A stretch of DNA of 64,000 nucleotides from Gigantopelta aegis (lineage: Eukaryota; Mollusca; Gastropoda; Neomphalida; Peltospiridae). The position numbers and the translations under genes were made by a program. Shown here piece after piece: positions 49,015-62,600 of this stretch. Where the stretch lies: positions 1 through 64,000 of the forward strand of contig NW_024533037.1 of the NCBI RefSeq assembly GCF_016097555.1, in the 5' to 3' direction. Under the pieces are notes generated by a model that saw only the letters and a program-made list of their open reading frames with translations, searched no databases and had not been told where the DNA came from. How positions within the stretch are numbered: the stretch's first letter is position 1; every line of letters begins with the position of its first letter.

Positions 49015-52000
49015 TTAGATCATTGATGACTTGTCAGCAAGTCTCTTCTCTTCTCTCTCTTGGATTGTTCCAGCGTCAAAAGAGCATACCCAATCTGCTC
49101 TTCCTAATAAGATATACAAGTACATATGGATTACCATGACGATATACATAGGATATGTGGAATAACTGCTGTGAACAACACACACACCCATCCTCAAAGA
49201 CAGTTATATTAACTCAATGTTGTTGAACAAATGTTACTGACAATGATGCAAAGAACAGTATTATATCATAATATTTGGAGACAGTGTAGATGTCTTTATT
49301 TACTATTTCATTGACTTGTTATTTCTATAAAATAATTAGATGTAATATTATCAAAGAGGCTCATTCTCTCCTAGTACATTTATATCCAGAATGATATGGT
49401 TGAAAATATAGAGAGAATACAACAGAGAGAGAGAGAGAGAGAGACTGACTTGATTAAAAGGTTGTGCCATTTGACGTAGAAATCTCTTACAAATCTAAAA
49501 AATATGAGATGAACACACTCACTATTGGTTGTGTTTGATTGCATACAATATTTGTATGTGTACAATCAATATGAGTGATGTTGGTTTGGATAGAAGTATA
49601 GAAAGATGGCCAGCCACTCCTCAATATGGTGGGTGAAAGGTTAGTAAAACATAATCAAAAGGAGGCCTTATTAACAATACAGAAAAGTCTAAGTGTTAGT
49701 CCTTCTTTAGCATGACAGTCCTTGTGCTATTGTGTATAGGAAGGTCAGTTATGACGTAAATGTCATATGGTGTTATTGAAATGTCAAAGTATCATATAGT
49801 ATATAGTATATATATTGTGTGTGTGTGTGTGTGTGTGTGGTGTATGTGTGTGTGGGTATGATAACAATGAAAGACATAGAAAGAATAACTTAACAGAATT
49901 AATAAACTGAAAGTCATCAAATACAAACATGTATAGAGTTGTCAAATTCTAAGAGAGTTCATCATATCAATATTACTCTCATAACATTTGTTAAACATTG
50001 TGTATGTTTTAACTTAACTTCTTAGTATGTAAAATTCCCCAATTAATTCTGTCCATTAATTTACTAAGGTGCAGTACAAATATCAATTAATAGAGGGAAA
50101 TGAAATTATCCAGCTGGACAAGTACAAGAATGTTATTTGAATGCGTGTACAAAAAAGATTTTAGTTTATTCGACTTACATGAACTGCTTCTTCAGTTGAG
50201 AGGTTACATACAGAATCTGGTAGGTGTTTCCTATTGTGAAGAAAATAAAAAGACTTATATAAACATAGTCCCATATTCTTATTGTTGATAAAGCATTTGA
50301 TTACATAGCAGTTTATTCAATTAATGTATAACATTCCTTATTTGGTAGTGTTTTGCAACATTATCTTATGCTGAGTAATGACTTGGTACATGTACATGTA
50401 TATGTACATCATATGTTACATGTACCTGTATCCATCGTGGTAACTTCCCTCTTTTATCATAGCGACCATAACGCTATGTGTGATAAAAATGTGCACATTG
50501 AAGTATACATTACACAATAAGTACACAATATCTCTTATGATTATCATGTAGCTACATCATTACTATCATATACTGAGAAAGTTTAAATATGAACAGCAAA
50601 AATACATATTCTGGGAACACTTTCAAGATAATACTATCATGTACATGTACCCTTCTTCTGGGAAGGTGATCCCCCTACAAATTCCCCCTATATAAACCAC
50701 TACATCCCCTACAACCACATACTCCTCCTCATACATTACTTTATAGAAATATTAATGAACACAGCAAATATTGCAGGTGTAGTTTCACCTTATCAGCAAA
50801 AAACCATGATACCCATAATCTGTTTTTGCTCTTAGTGCTCTCCCTACACACTGTAGCAAGAGAAAGATCATTGTGAGTTTATTGTCCTATACTACAAACT
50901 TGGGCAGAATTTCTCATTGCATCAAAGTTAAGAAATCATTCTCTCTAATTTGGAAGTTGTCCCTCAGGAACTCTAACCTAGCCTATAAGGAAAGAAACAC
51001 AAATGAGTAATTTTTATCACCCACACATTTACAGTTCACCGGACAAAACATATCATCCTACACATTTTGTTACTACACATCACCATCTGTTATTATAATA
51101 ATGGTCCTTGCCATGTGTTACTACATGTCTTTGCAATTTGCTACGTAATAAAGAATATAAATGTCACCAGACAGCTGCTTGATAACCATTTTGTATTTTT
51201 AAAAATTGTATCTACATAAATAAAGCTTAGAATGATCATATACATTGTCTGTATATAATGGTTTGCCTAGCAACAACTTTTGATAGCTAGAATTTGTGCA
51301 GCTAAGCAGTCAATTATCAAAATTACTTTAAGGATGCGACTCTGTGTATAGACATATGGTACGCCTACTATTACAACAGCACGACCATAATGATGATCTA
51401 TAACAATGAGAAAATTAATTGTATAAACCAGCTGGTATCAAATCAACCAACCAAAATCAACTCCCTCTGATACTTTTCCACGTGCAACTGATAGAAGAAT
51501 GGCACCTCGGCCATTTTCACAAGCCTGCATGAAAAGAGATATGATAACAATTATGGTATGACCTCTCTGTAATGAACATTTTGGATAATAGAAATTGACA
51601 ACAACAGTTTCTTGAGACAGGGAGATTTTAATATAAAAACTTAAAGATTAAAGGTCTACAATATCAGGAAGTTGTTCATGAATGACTACACTGTAACCAA
51701 GACAATACAACAGAATCTATTACTAGCATGTGTCTCTTTGCATGTGAAGATAATACTGTATTGTCATAGTAACAGGTACAGTTAATATACTGTCACTATT
51801 TAAAAAATGTGCATACTTTTCTGTAATTTGCGAGTGCCATATTCATCTCAGCGTTATCAGTAGTTTCAACAAATACAAGTTTATTACGTTGTATTTTAGT
51901 CATGAGTCCTTGATCCATCCATTCATGAACTGTCTGTTCCTAGAATTACAAGAGAGGGAGTAAACATATTGTAGCAGCTGGTAGCATAACATATATGGCA

Positions 52001-54723
52001 ACTAGAGTGCACCATGTATTCATAACTTGGAAAAAATACTACAACACCATCTGGCACTATGTAAGAGAGGTCAACCATGAGGTTTCCATAGTTACGGACA
52101 CAGCTATAACAAAGCAAGAGAGTTAATGGAATTTGTTAGCGGAACTCACCTGAATCAGCTCTCTCCTCAAAATTTGGTTGTAATTGAAACCTGATCATTC
52201 CCCCCTCCCTACCACCTATAAATAAATAAAAAAATATTATCCTTTTAAATTTTTCCATTATTTACAATAGGACAAATACAAGGTCTAGTAAGACTCATTC
52301 CATACGAGCTTAAGAGGGCAGGTTGGAACCTTAAAAGACGAGGGTACATATCTAAAGGTGAAATAGTCTGTAGAGAAAGGATACATTAAGTCGAGATGTT
52401 ATATGGCTTACAGCTGAAGTAGAATGACAGTGAAGTAATGATCAAAGACAGGCTTAATGGCAATACTAGCATCCATACAGCTATGGAATGGATTGATGGA
52501 TGGTTGGTTTGGAGTGTATGAATAAATAGTGACAAATGGAGCTAGTTATTATCAGATTGTACCTGAAATGTAACATAGGGTTAAAAATTGTGGGAGCACG
52601 ATCATCAAATGGTTCATAATAAGACTAAAGCCTAGGGAGGTACGTGAGCACATTATCTAATGGAAATAATAAACCTTCAGTGTATGTTGAAACTAATGTA
52701 GCAAAGTTAGCTACTTTAGTAACAGCAGAATAGTCTGCTAATTCTAGTAATTGCAAAGTTTGTAACATTAGATGTAATCTCTCAGCACAAAATCTAAAAA
52801 CACAAACAGAGAGAGAGAGAGAGCTAAGGAAGCCAGCTGCACATAATATACCTCAATGGTTTTCTTTCTATACATACTGTGGAATATATATGTTGGAGAA
52901 AGAAATTTGGTGTTTCAGCTACAACATGATTAACTCTTAACGACTCTATAACAACACATAATTACATAATAATTATTTTTCTCTAGACTATACTACTTTC
53001 AAATATTCTGTGAACCGTTTCAAAAAAAACAAGAAAATGCTCTCCTCTACGAATGCTACCAGGCAAAGCCTCTTGTAAGATATCATCTGGTAGAACTATA
53101 CAAACTTTATTTTTATAACACAATTGATAGACTTTTTTTACCAGGATTAGCAAGATGTACATCAGCTTCTCTTTCCATCTCTTACTCTTCTTAAACCTTC
53201 CACAAGTCGCCGGTATTCTCTTCTTAATGTTTCTTCTCCCATCCTTTAGAGGACAAAGTTAGAATGATATTGCTCCAGTGATATAACTTACTCTCTTAAT
53301 TTAGTTTGTAAATTATTAATGTTTGTAGCACATTTTTCTAATGTCCTTCGACTGATATCTATACTCATTGACTCAATACACACATTATCTAGAAGACATA
53401 AAAAAAAATAAAGAAATTAATACGGTAGACATATTTTACCTATATTGTGTGCTTCATCAAACACTACTACAGATTGTTGTGGTAGACCTTTTGAGACTAA
53501 TTCTGCAATTTTAGGATCCAAGAGATAATAATAACTATATATACAACGGTTGCATGCATCAATCTACAGAGATAGAAAGTAAATTTTAACAATTTATAAT
53601 AAGAGCTTTCTTGCTTACTGTATATCTTGCAAGAAAGTATGGACACCATCCTTTAATCCGACCATACTGCTTCAAATCATCCTATATAAAGAGATGGCAA
53701 CAATAAATTAATGCTCTCTATCTCTCTCAAGAGAACTGTCAATCAGTCGTCATGGTAACTAGAATTATCTGTCGTTACCAAATCATAAACTCCAGCTGGT
53801 ATTGGTTCTCTTCTGCCATTAGTATCAAATTCCTAGTGGAAAAATGTATAAAAAACTGTTATATTTACAATTATCTCACCTATTATATTATTATATATTA
53901 TTATTGTTGTTATTATATTGTTGTATTTACTAACCTCAAAGAATTGACACACTGGTATTGATCTATTATTCCTATGTTATCTCTAATAAATGATGCAGTT
54001 AATTTAAAACACTCAGTATCCACTTGTTTTCCATCTTGATTGCCCGCAATCTAATTCCCAGAACAATAGCCAGGAACATATTTAATAAACACTCACCATT
54101 GGATGAATACATAAATTTTTACGTGAACTAAGAGCCACACCCAAAATATCAGTTTGGAACCTAATTCAGTTTCATAACAAGTAAGAAGAGTACGTAATTC
54201 TTTTAATGCCTTTGTAATAAAAATAAACTATTAATTTTATAATTATAATTATAAAATTAATACCTTATTAATCTCTTAACAGTTCGGTGAACAATAAATA
54301 AGCTTTTGTACATGATGAGGATGTGCCTACAATATTTGCTTTAAATGGTTAATTAACCTTATTATAAATGGTTAATTAACCTTATTATTAAACTTAATTA
54401 ATATCATATAATTATGTTTGAGTGCTCTTACTATGTGATATGCAATTATAAGAGCTAACAATGATATTGTTTTTCCTGTACCACAAGGCATTTCCAGAAT
54501 ACAATGACCTGTACAACAAAATCAATGATAATATATTAACAATGTCCCTATAGAAGGGGGTTCCTGGAAATATCACCTTAGCATCTAGGGTTCTTTTGAG
54601 ATCAAGCATGTAAGAATATTGTTCTGGATAGATATAATCATAGGGAAAGACAACCAGCAACCATCAATGTGATCCTGTAACATGATAGCTAATAAAAATA
54701 AATAAACAAAGTACTTACTTCAT
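49015..54723 (-). CDS. ERCC2: XPD/ERCC2 TFIIH 5'->3' DNA helicase
   Basis: Iron-sulphur SF2 helicase of TFIIH, needed for nucleotide excision repair. Exon 1 is only MK (54723), then [20 protein letters not shown] (54650-54590). Walker A is [13 protein letters not shown] (about 54485). Next come [26 protein letters not shown] text, the Fe-S region with [13 protein letters not shown] and [10 protein letters not shown] (53650-53530), Walker [11 protein letters not shown] (about 53470), [20 protein letters not shown] (53360-53310), [16 protein letters not shown] text (53220-53160), [12 protein letters not shown] (about 53040), GKVSEGVDF (motif V, 51480), [20 protein letters not shown] (51395-51340), [20 protein letters not shown] (50985-50930), [14 protein letters not shown] (motif VI, about 50845), [13 protein letters not shown] (50468-50430), [13 protein letters not shown] (49490-49450) and [14 protein letters not shown] (49100-49060). 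Full length. Confidence 0.92.
49816..49854. repeat. (GT)n microsatellite
   Basis: Interrupted GT tract in an ERCC2 intron. Confidence 0.8.
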
Positions 54724-54782
54724 AATTTGCAAGTTCCACGTGAATTTGGGCGTGGTTAATTAATTTCTAATGATCTTATAAA

Positions 54783-54793
54783 TGCGCATGCGC
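54783..54793. promoter_or_regulatory. NRF1-like palindrome TGCGCATGCGC in the ERCC2/TEX11 divergent promoter
   Basis: Only 90 bp separate the two start codons (54723 minus, 54814 plus); the site is 20 bp upstream of the TEX11 ATG. Confidence 0.6.
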
Positions 54794-54813
54794 TGTAGAA
54801 TTTACCGGGAAAT

Positions 54814-57800
54814 ATGGAAGAACAAGAAGAGTTTTATAACTGGAAAAGGTCCAGAGTTACAAGGTAAGATATACACAATTGTATTTCAATAATGTTCTTA
54901 TATATTTGTACAGCTGTGTCTTTATATACAATATAACAGGTTATAAAACGTATTAAGTTTTGTAGAACTATTTTGCAGCTGTACATTAAAAATGTCATCC
55001 GACCAATACGCAATAGTATACTATATCAAACATTTATTGTTTTTATATAGCATTGTTGCGTGAACTCATTGAAGCACAAGATGCAGACAAAATGGCATTA
55101 CTTGCAGATAGTACCACTCCAACTTTTTTGCAGGCCCTACCCTCGTCTATTCCTGCGTCCTCTCTCACAAACCAGCTTCATGGATCTGGAGTGACACTGT
55201 GGAATAAGCGGTCTCATTAAAATCAGCAGCTGCAATATCATTATCACTTAACGCTCAGTGTAAGGATATTAGTGTATGCACCTGTATACATGTACTATCT
55301 CCTTATCAGTACGCCATGTTGCTGTGACATTAGTATTTTCTCTGTACTCCTCATGATAATTCAGAGCAGCTACTAAAAAAGCAAATAACAGTACGGTGAT
55401 GTTTCCATAGCAATAAACCACACCTCTCATTTTATTTTTATAGATGGCTATCAAGACTGGCCGAGCATGGTTAGGTATGTTGGAAATACATTAGAGAGCT
55501 AGTATATCTTTGTTATTATAATAGAATGTGATAATCCTTGATGGCAGAAACATCTTTGGAGCTAGCTAATCAGGTCAGATTTAATATCATACTCTATTGA
55601 TTCCCTATCTGACAACCCTCCAGTGCTGGGAACGTCTTTGTAAAAATTATCCTGTTTCCTCAAATACATCTGAATCTACAAAGTTATTATTTAAAATACT
55701 TTTGTTCACAGCTGAAACAGTAATATTTTAATTTTATTATGTTATCGATATTCTTTGTAGTTACTAGGTACTGAACAAGAAGACAAAGGAATAGAATATG
55801 TCAAGAAAGCCAGAGATCTGTTATCTACTCAAGACAGAGAGGTATATATAGATTGCTAGCTAGTTATTATAATACATGTTTAATACTTCATTTTTAGATG
55901 GGTTATTTTTGTCTGTGTGTTATAATTTTGGTCTTCAGCAAGTCCAATGTGGTAAATATGGTGTGCTGTTACGGCTTAAGTAAGTCTGCATTTTTACCTT
56001 ATCGCTGTCTGGTTATATCTGCATCTTCGTTATAAAGAGAAAGCTATGATATTGGTCGAGGATGTTCAACAGTTGGAGCTGTTAAACAGGTTATTAAATC
56101 CTGCTTTACTTGATGTGATTTTTTGGTATGTTAGGCTCGAACTCTTCGTTTGTTGGCCAATTCATATTTAGAGTGGGATGGTCACACCCACTGGCAAAAA
56201 GCACTCAATGCTGTCGGTATGTTTATAGAACAGTGGGCTTATTTTTGGTTTTGGAATAGGACTGGCTAATTCTGAGCACTCTCATCCAGCTGGTTTACTA
56301 TTGAAATTACTATTCTTTTACAATTCAATACACAAATTGACAGAACAAAAAACAAGGTAATGATATATCATATTAATGATGCACATATCAATTTTTTTTT
56401 ATTTCCTTACCTCTTTACAGCTCTACAAGAATGTTAGCACATCCTGATCTTACAATAGAGATAGAGTATCTGCAATGAGATTAGCTGCTCAGCATGATCA
56501 TCAGATCTAGCTCTTTCAGCTTTACAAATCCTAAAACAGAAACTAAAATCTCCATCAGATCAACAAAGTCTACAACGACTTCATTTGGTAATTCGGATGA
56601 ATTAGTCACTGCTATCTTTATTGAATATAGGAACTATTGTTGGAAGGAGGTCACTTAGATCAAGCAAAGGAATTGATAGAAGATTGTACTTGAAGGTATT
56701 TAATATAAGTATTATTTGTGTATTTGTCTCTTTGTTTCTTAGATCATGCAAGTTCTGAGCCTTTAGATACTAAAACAGTACAACTTAATCACCTCATACT
56801 TTGGGAACAAGCATCAAAATCATTTGAAGTAATGCCATTTTGGTATTGACATCTATACTAAACATATTTCATAGAAAGGGGATTATATGATGCACTTGAA
56901 TGGTACAAATATTCATTACTGTTATTTCCAAGTGATGCCACTAGTAACAAAAATATAGCAAAATTACAGGTATTTAATCCTTTAGCTGTTTCTTTTAATA
57001 TGACATGTCTTTTTTTTTTACTACTTTAGCGTAATTGTTGTATTTGTTATATATATATTTGAAGATCTTAATAAGGTAGATAATTCCCAGCATTTGTGTA
57101 CCTTCTACATCTTATAGGGACTGGGAAGCTATACAGATAGCTATAAAACAATGATAAAAACTCTGTCCATTCTTATTACTTGCATTCAAAGTATCAGTTT
57201 TATTGAAGAAAGAGGAAGAAGGTTAGCAAGTCAATAATAAATAAATAATTTTAGCAGAACTCATAGCCATGCTCTTGCTTTCTTGCAAGCAATGATGGAA
57301 TGTACCAACGAAAGTGATGATTTGCCTGGTCTCTGGCAATGGCAGCTCAAATGCATTTGAGGCAAGTAACGTTTATAAATATAATCAATATAATTATAGA
57401 GTATTTATCTTTAGAATAATGACCGCCAATTAGCAGTACAGGCATTGGCAAAGTGTGGCAAAGAACATCCTTGTAATACACAACAGTTCTTACTGCATTG
57501 AGGTAGAAATACTATTATTATCATAATATAGACGATATATTTGTTATTGTATAGGTGTTTAATGAGACTAAAGATGACATTACTAGAGATGATTGTAATG
57601 ATAAGTGTACGCAGGTTGAATTAAGTATCTGTAAGACATATAGAGTAGAATCTCCTTAGATATACATTCTGGAGGTGTTCTCAGAGCACATATTTGTCAA
57701 GTTGATATACTATAGAAAGTGAAACATCCTTTGTATAACTAAGAACTGGATTAGTGAGTAGTTGATTCAAAAACTTTGTAGTTCTCTCTTGCAGTCTATG

Positions 57801-58572
57801 CTACAGTATACTGAGTTTAGCTGATCAGCGTCTTTCTGAAGGCTCTGGGAGTTTTGATCAAACATCATATCAATCTGAGTTAATGTGGTTTATGAAAATC
57901 ACTTGGAATATTGCTCTTCAAGCTGGAGATGCTTATTTGGAATGAGAGACAGGCTTTTGATGCTTGTCAAAGGTCAGTCTAGTATTTAATATCACTGTCA
58001 TTAGATTTCTCAAACCTTGCAGTTTACTCTCCTCCTTCCTACTGACAAAACCACAACAAATCGATAAGACAGTCATTTAATGGCAGCTGCAGCAGCACTC
58101 CAATGTGGAGGAGATCAAATAAACAAGAAGAAAAGGTTTTGCTATGAAACAACACAATATTAATAATACTACCATTTTTAATTTTTGTTAGATCCACATT
58201 TACAAGCTTTCTTTCTCATGTCCAAAAGTGCAGAGATTTTTGCCAGGGCTTGGATTTACCAGCATCTGATCCCACCTTATCTCTTTTAGTATTGTATGAG
58301 TTTGAAGCACAATCAATTCTAGGACTACCAGATGCTATGCAACGTGATGAGCGTGGTCACACCCTCCTCCTGTCCTCAGGTTGAGCCCAAAAACGTATGA
58401 ACATAGCAGGTGAGGAACAGTTAATATGAAATGTTTATTTTATTATTATAACAGCTTTAGCGGTTCGTACACCTCCCTAAGGAGGGGGAACACGTTTTTT
58501 GTACAGAAGGCTTTAAAGATGGCTATTACAATGCATAAACAGCTAATTCATGGATCTGGAGAGACTAAGTAA
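54814..58572 (+). CDS. TEX11: TEX11/ZIP4/SPO22-type meiotic TPR protein
   Basis: TPR-like scaffold that joins crossover (ZMM) factors to the synaptonemal complex in yeast, plants and mammals. Exons include MEEQEEFYNWKRSRVTR, LIEAQDADKMALLADS, LANQCWERLCKNYP, DKGIEYVKKARDLLSTQDR (55788-55840), YDIGRGCSTVGAVKQ, ARTLRLLANSYLEWDGHTHW (56135-56195), QKALNAV with LANSEHSHPAGLLLKLL (56268-56310), FEKGDY and ALEWYKYSLLLFPSDAT (56865-56945), IAKLQRN, SHALAFLQAMMECTNESDD (57265-57320), LAVQALAKCGKEHPC (57430-57475), LMWFMKITWNIALQAGDAYL (57885-57940) and ARAWIYQHLIPPYL. R-L-L-A..Y-L-x-W-D, H-P-A-G-L and A-K-L-Q-R-N match the SPO22 family well. Ends KQLIHGSGETK at 58572; a further exon cannot be excluded. 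Confidence 0.85.
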
Positions 58573-59678
58573 AATGCATGTACATTACATTATATCTGCT
58601 ATTACATTGTATTGACAACTAGCATGTGAGAGGAGGGGGCTGGACTGATGTATAAATCCTAGACAACCTGTCTCTTTATTTTGTCTTTTGCAGCCATTGT
58701 ACACACAGTTTTGGTTCATGATAACTCCTGGTTGGAGAATATATTCATGACATGCAGGAAAGAGCAAGCCTTTGCTGTTCTCGTCTGATCCCCCCCCCCC
58801 CCCCCCCCCCCCCCCTCATTCAAATAATGGAATCTAAAGGAAAGGTAAGCCAATATTGTATGAGTTTATATATAATAGCCCCCTACTCCATTTTAGTATC
58901 CAGAAATGGAGATAGTCTGGCATATGCAAAGACTTGGGCATACTGGGATACATTTTATATAGGTTTAGTAGTACATATATTCTAAAAGTAGTCTGTACAG
59001 GTACAATAATATAGTCCAGACACAAGTTAATATAGTAATTCCCTACTAAACTGTGGTATCAATTTATAGTCTCGATTACCTTTGGTTAGTTAGAGTCTTT
59101 ATATTCATACTTTTTTTTAACAGTGTGGTTGCGATATAAAAGCAAGGCGAGGCATGGTGTAGGTCTAGGCTATATAGATTTCTTTCTTTGCCCCAGCTAC
59201 CAGAATCCTACGTTCACAGTCTACCAAGCACCAGGTCAGTAAGCAGCTACCAATACACGTTACTATAAAATAAAAATGATGTCCACAATTGTCATGTAAT
59301 GTTATATATTTATATGGTATGATCATACATATCTATACCTGAGGACATCTATTGTATTTACATATTATAGATGTCCATCAGTATATACTAAATCCTGGAT
59401 AAACTGGAAGGTCCCTCAACCAAGTCACCCTTCATGAAACTATACTCACTAACAACAAGTTTTACTATAATGAATCATAAAAATAGTTATCAAAGATGTT
59501 TTAAGAACTCCATAGTGAATGATTGTAATATACTATTAACTATTATAGGCACAACTTTAACTAGCTAAACCTCTAATTCTACGGTAAGTTTGTATCTGTT
59601 TTAAATACGCCATTAGCAGTACTCAATAGGTGGCATTCGGGATTTTTCATAGAATGTGGGAGGATTGAGCATACACTA
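58573..59678. other. intergenic TEX11 / trehalase, with a C26 homopolymer
   Basis: No convincing exon. It holds a run of 26 C at 58790-58815, which may be a weakly resolved G-rich/C-rich tract. Short frames around 58750-58985 are made by that run. Confidence 0.5.
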
Positions 59679-62600
59679 CTAATTGCTAGATAACGATGAA
59701 TGTAATAAATGTTTCATTCCGTATTCTGGCCCAGTATTTGTTTTTTTTTCCCACTTGTATAAATCCACCGACAACCAGAATACGCATGTGATAAGGAGAC
59801 AGATGAAGACAACAGTAATTATTAGAAGGGACACAGGCAGTATCCAAAGAAATGGGAAGAAGAGGAGGGGAGGGAGGTTGGAGAGGCGTCTGGGTAGGAG
59901 TTCAAAAAGTCTAGACAGACACCATTTGTCCAACAAACCCATACTGGATGAAATACTCTCCCACCTCCTCCCGGATTCCCTGACTGCAGTGCAGTTTATA
60001 CTATAAAGAAAAGTACAAAGATAATAACATTCCTTAACACCAATACACAGAATCATCATCAATACATGGCATTAATTAAAATTATTGATCTTGCATAATA
60101 AGAGCTCACTTTTTCGAACATTGGAGATTGTTGTAAAACTGTACCCAACCAGCATATGTTGATCTTAACCAAGTGACAGCTACAATCACGAGCAGCTTGT
60201 CTGAGCTCAGGGTCATCGGCATTCTCCCATCCCTTAACTAAAAACCACTGAAGAGGTGCCCATGCATTAGGGAAGTCCCCTGTGTTGAGTAGAATCATTT
60301 AAAGACCGTAGGTATTCCTCCTGCATATTGCAGTATTCCAAGAGATCTCAGCTGCCCCAATACTATTTTGGGCTACGAGTGACATTGAGACTATTATTAA
60401 TGCTGTACATAAAATGGTAGTCACACTTGAAGCATAAAATCCAGATAAGTAAGTGCTCTCATCTAATAACCAATCTCTATATATTTGTCCCCACATTTTC
60501 ACTCCAAAAGAGATTTTCAAAGAGTGTTTTGTCTTCTGATCCAGCATTGGCCATACTTTTTTTTTTTTTTTTTTTTTGCAAGAATATCAGGTGATGACCT
60601 ACATGCATGAGAAAGATTCCAATATATATCAGGTGAGACAATATAGTAATTATAATAAATACAACTATCTTAATTGTAGCATCACAAGTCACGTGTATGA
60701 TAAACTATTCTCACCAGCAATGCGATGCATTTTCTCTCTAGTTGTTGTTCATTTGTTATAATTCCTAGTATTGCTCTTCAAATCTACTGGTATTACAGAC
60801 TTTGCCCTATTAGATGCTAATGTATTTTGGCAAAGGTCCAGTTGTTGAGAATCCAAACCCACGAGAACTAAAATCCCAGCCAGACTCTGCAGCTGATGCT
60901 ATAGTAGAAACGAGTTGGCTTCGGTTTTCTGTAAAAGAGGTTTAAAGAGATTTTAATTTTAAAGATACTGGTAAAAAATTTAGGGAACATACCAGCAGGC
61001 ACTTGTTGAACCTGTCATATTGTCTTCTCTATAAGATTCTGTGTCTGTTAAAGAGTTATTGTATGACAATTTTAAAACTTGGAACTGTTTACCTTGGAGT
61101 AGTTTATAGAGTTGCATAATGGTTGGTCAGAGCAGTTTCATTGAGCTATAACTACACTTCTATTTGTCCATCCCAAACTGATACTCTTTGTCCAAGAGAA
61201 GGCCGCATTTCAGTTTAAAAACGAGTTATCATTTGTTTAACTCATGAATACATTAGAAGACCATCCAAGTTAAGAGAGGAGGTTTGTGTTCTTCTTGTGT
61301 AGTATATGCGTCCGCCATTTAGGAACAATCCATATCTATATTTAATTGTTAATAGAAATTTATTAACAGAGAATAGTCTCACTTGTCAATTAGCTCGGCC
61401 ATCTTACTGATCCTTCCACTGTGCTGTATTTTCATTCCACACAACAACAATCCCTTTATGATCCAGTAACTATCCCTAAATAATTCAGTACAATGGATAC
61501 CTCTCTTAAAGAGACTCCTCATAGCAGTGATAAATTAAGCTATAAACTATATTTACCAATAATAAAACTCTAAACCGACGCCACCATCCCCAGCAGATAT
61601 AAAAGGATAAGACACAGAAAGGAGTGAATGACGGGAAGGATATTGCTGAACCTCTGGCTTTAGCTATTCGCATTAAGTTTAATATGATGCTAGAAATTAG
61701 TCAAATATAGGTCCCTTTTTTCCAAACTTTCTCCACAAATTATTTTAATCCATAAGCCCAGGCATCTCTAAACTCTTTATTTGTTATAGTAGCAATGAAA
61801 GTTGGGCCTGTAAAGATAATGAATAATTGGTAAGTATTAGCATCAAATGATACATCTTATGTTTTATTACTACAGTAATAGCATATATATTTGAAAAGGC
61901 TTAGGCAGAGAGGTAATAGGTATGATAGGACATTTTCAGACTTTATGTTTGTCTGGACAACCAATACTAAAAATCCATACAAGCTATATATACAGTACAA
62001 CAACCCATCAAAATACATCTAATTAGTCACCTAGCAACAGCCAATGAAATAGCTGGAATAAGTCCTCGACAGATGATAATTGGTTGAAGTGAGTCACAGT
62101 TGTTGTTTCGATCTTCCAACCAGAGATCTCATCAGCAGACACTGCAGACATACAAAAATCCTAGATATTATTCACCCTCCAGTAAGCTAGTGAGATAGAG
62201 CGTCCCACTGTTGAAAAATTATTAACCATGACAGCACGTCAATGGTAGCTAGAGGTAGCCATCGGCCAGCCTATGCGTATATACGCTATGTAGCTTTTCT
62301 TTGTTCCAATAATTGTTGAAAATACTAAAAATCAATAAACAAAACCAAGCTATATATACAATACAATTTCACCAATTATTGCAAGAAAAGCTACATAGCT
62401 ATATGCCATAGGCCATGGCTACCTCTTAGCTACCATCGACGTGCTGTCATGGTTAATAATTTCAACAGTAGGACGCTCTATCTCACTAACTTACTGGAGG
62501 GTGAATAATATCTAGGACTTTTTGTATTCTGCCGTGCCGCTGATGAGATCTCCGGTTTAGAAGATTCAAACAACCTTGCTCACTTCAACCAATTATCATC

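Noticed and set aside
58752..58985. Plus-strand open frame with poly-proline
   Set aside because: The proline run is produced by the C26 homopolymer; no splice sites or domain support it.
59683..60006. 107-codon plus-strand basic open frame
   Set aside because: Reverse complement of the trehalase C-terminal and transmembrane exon.
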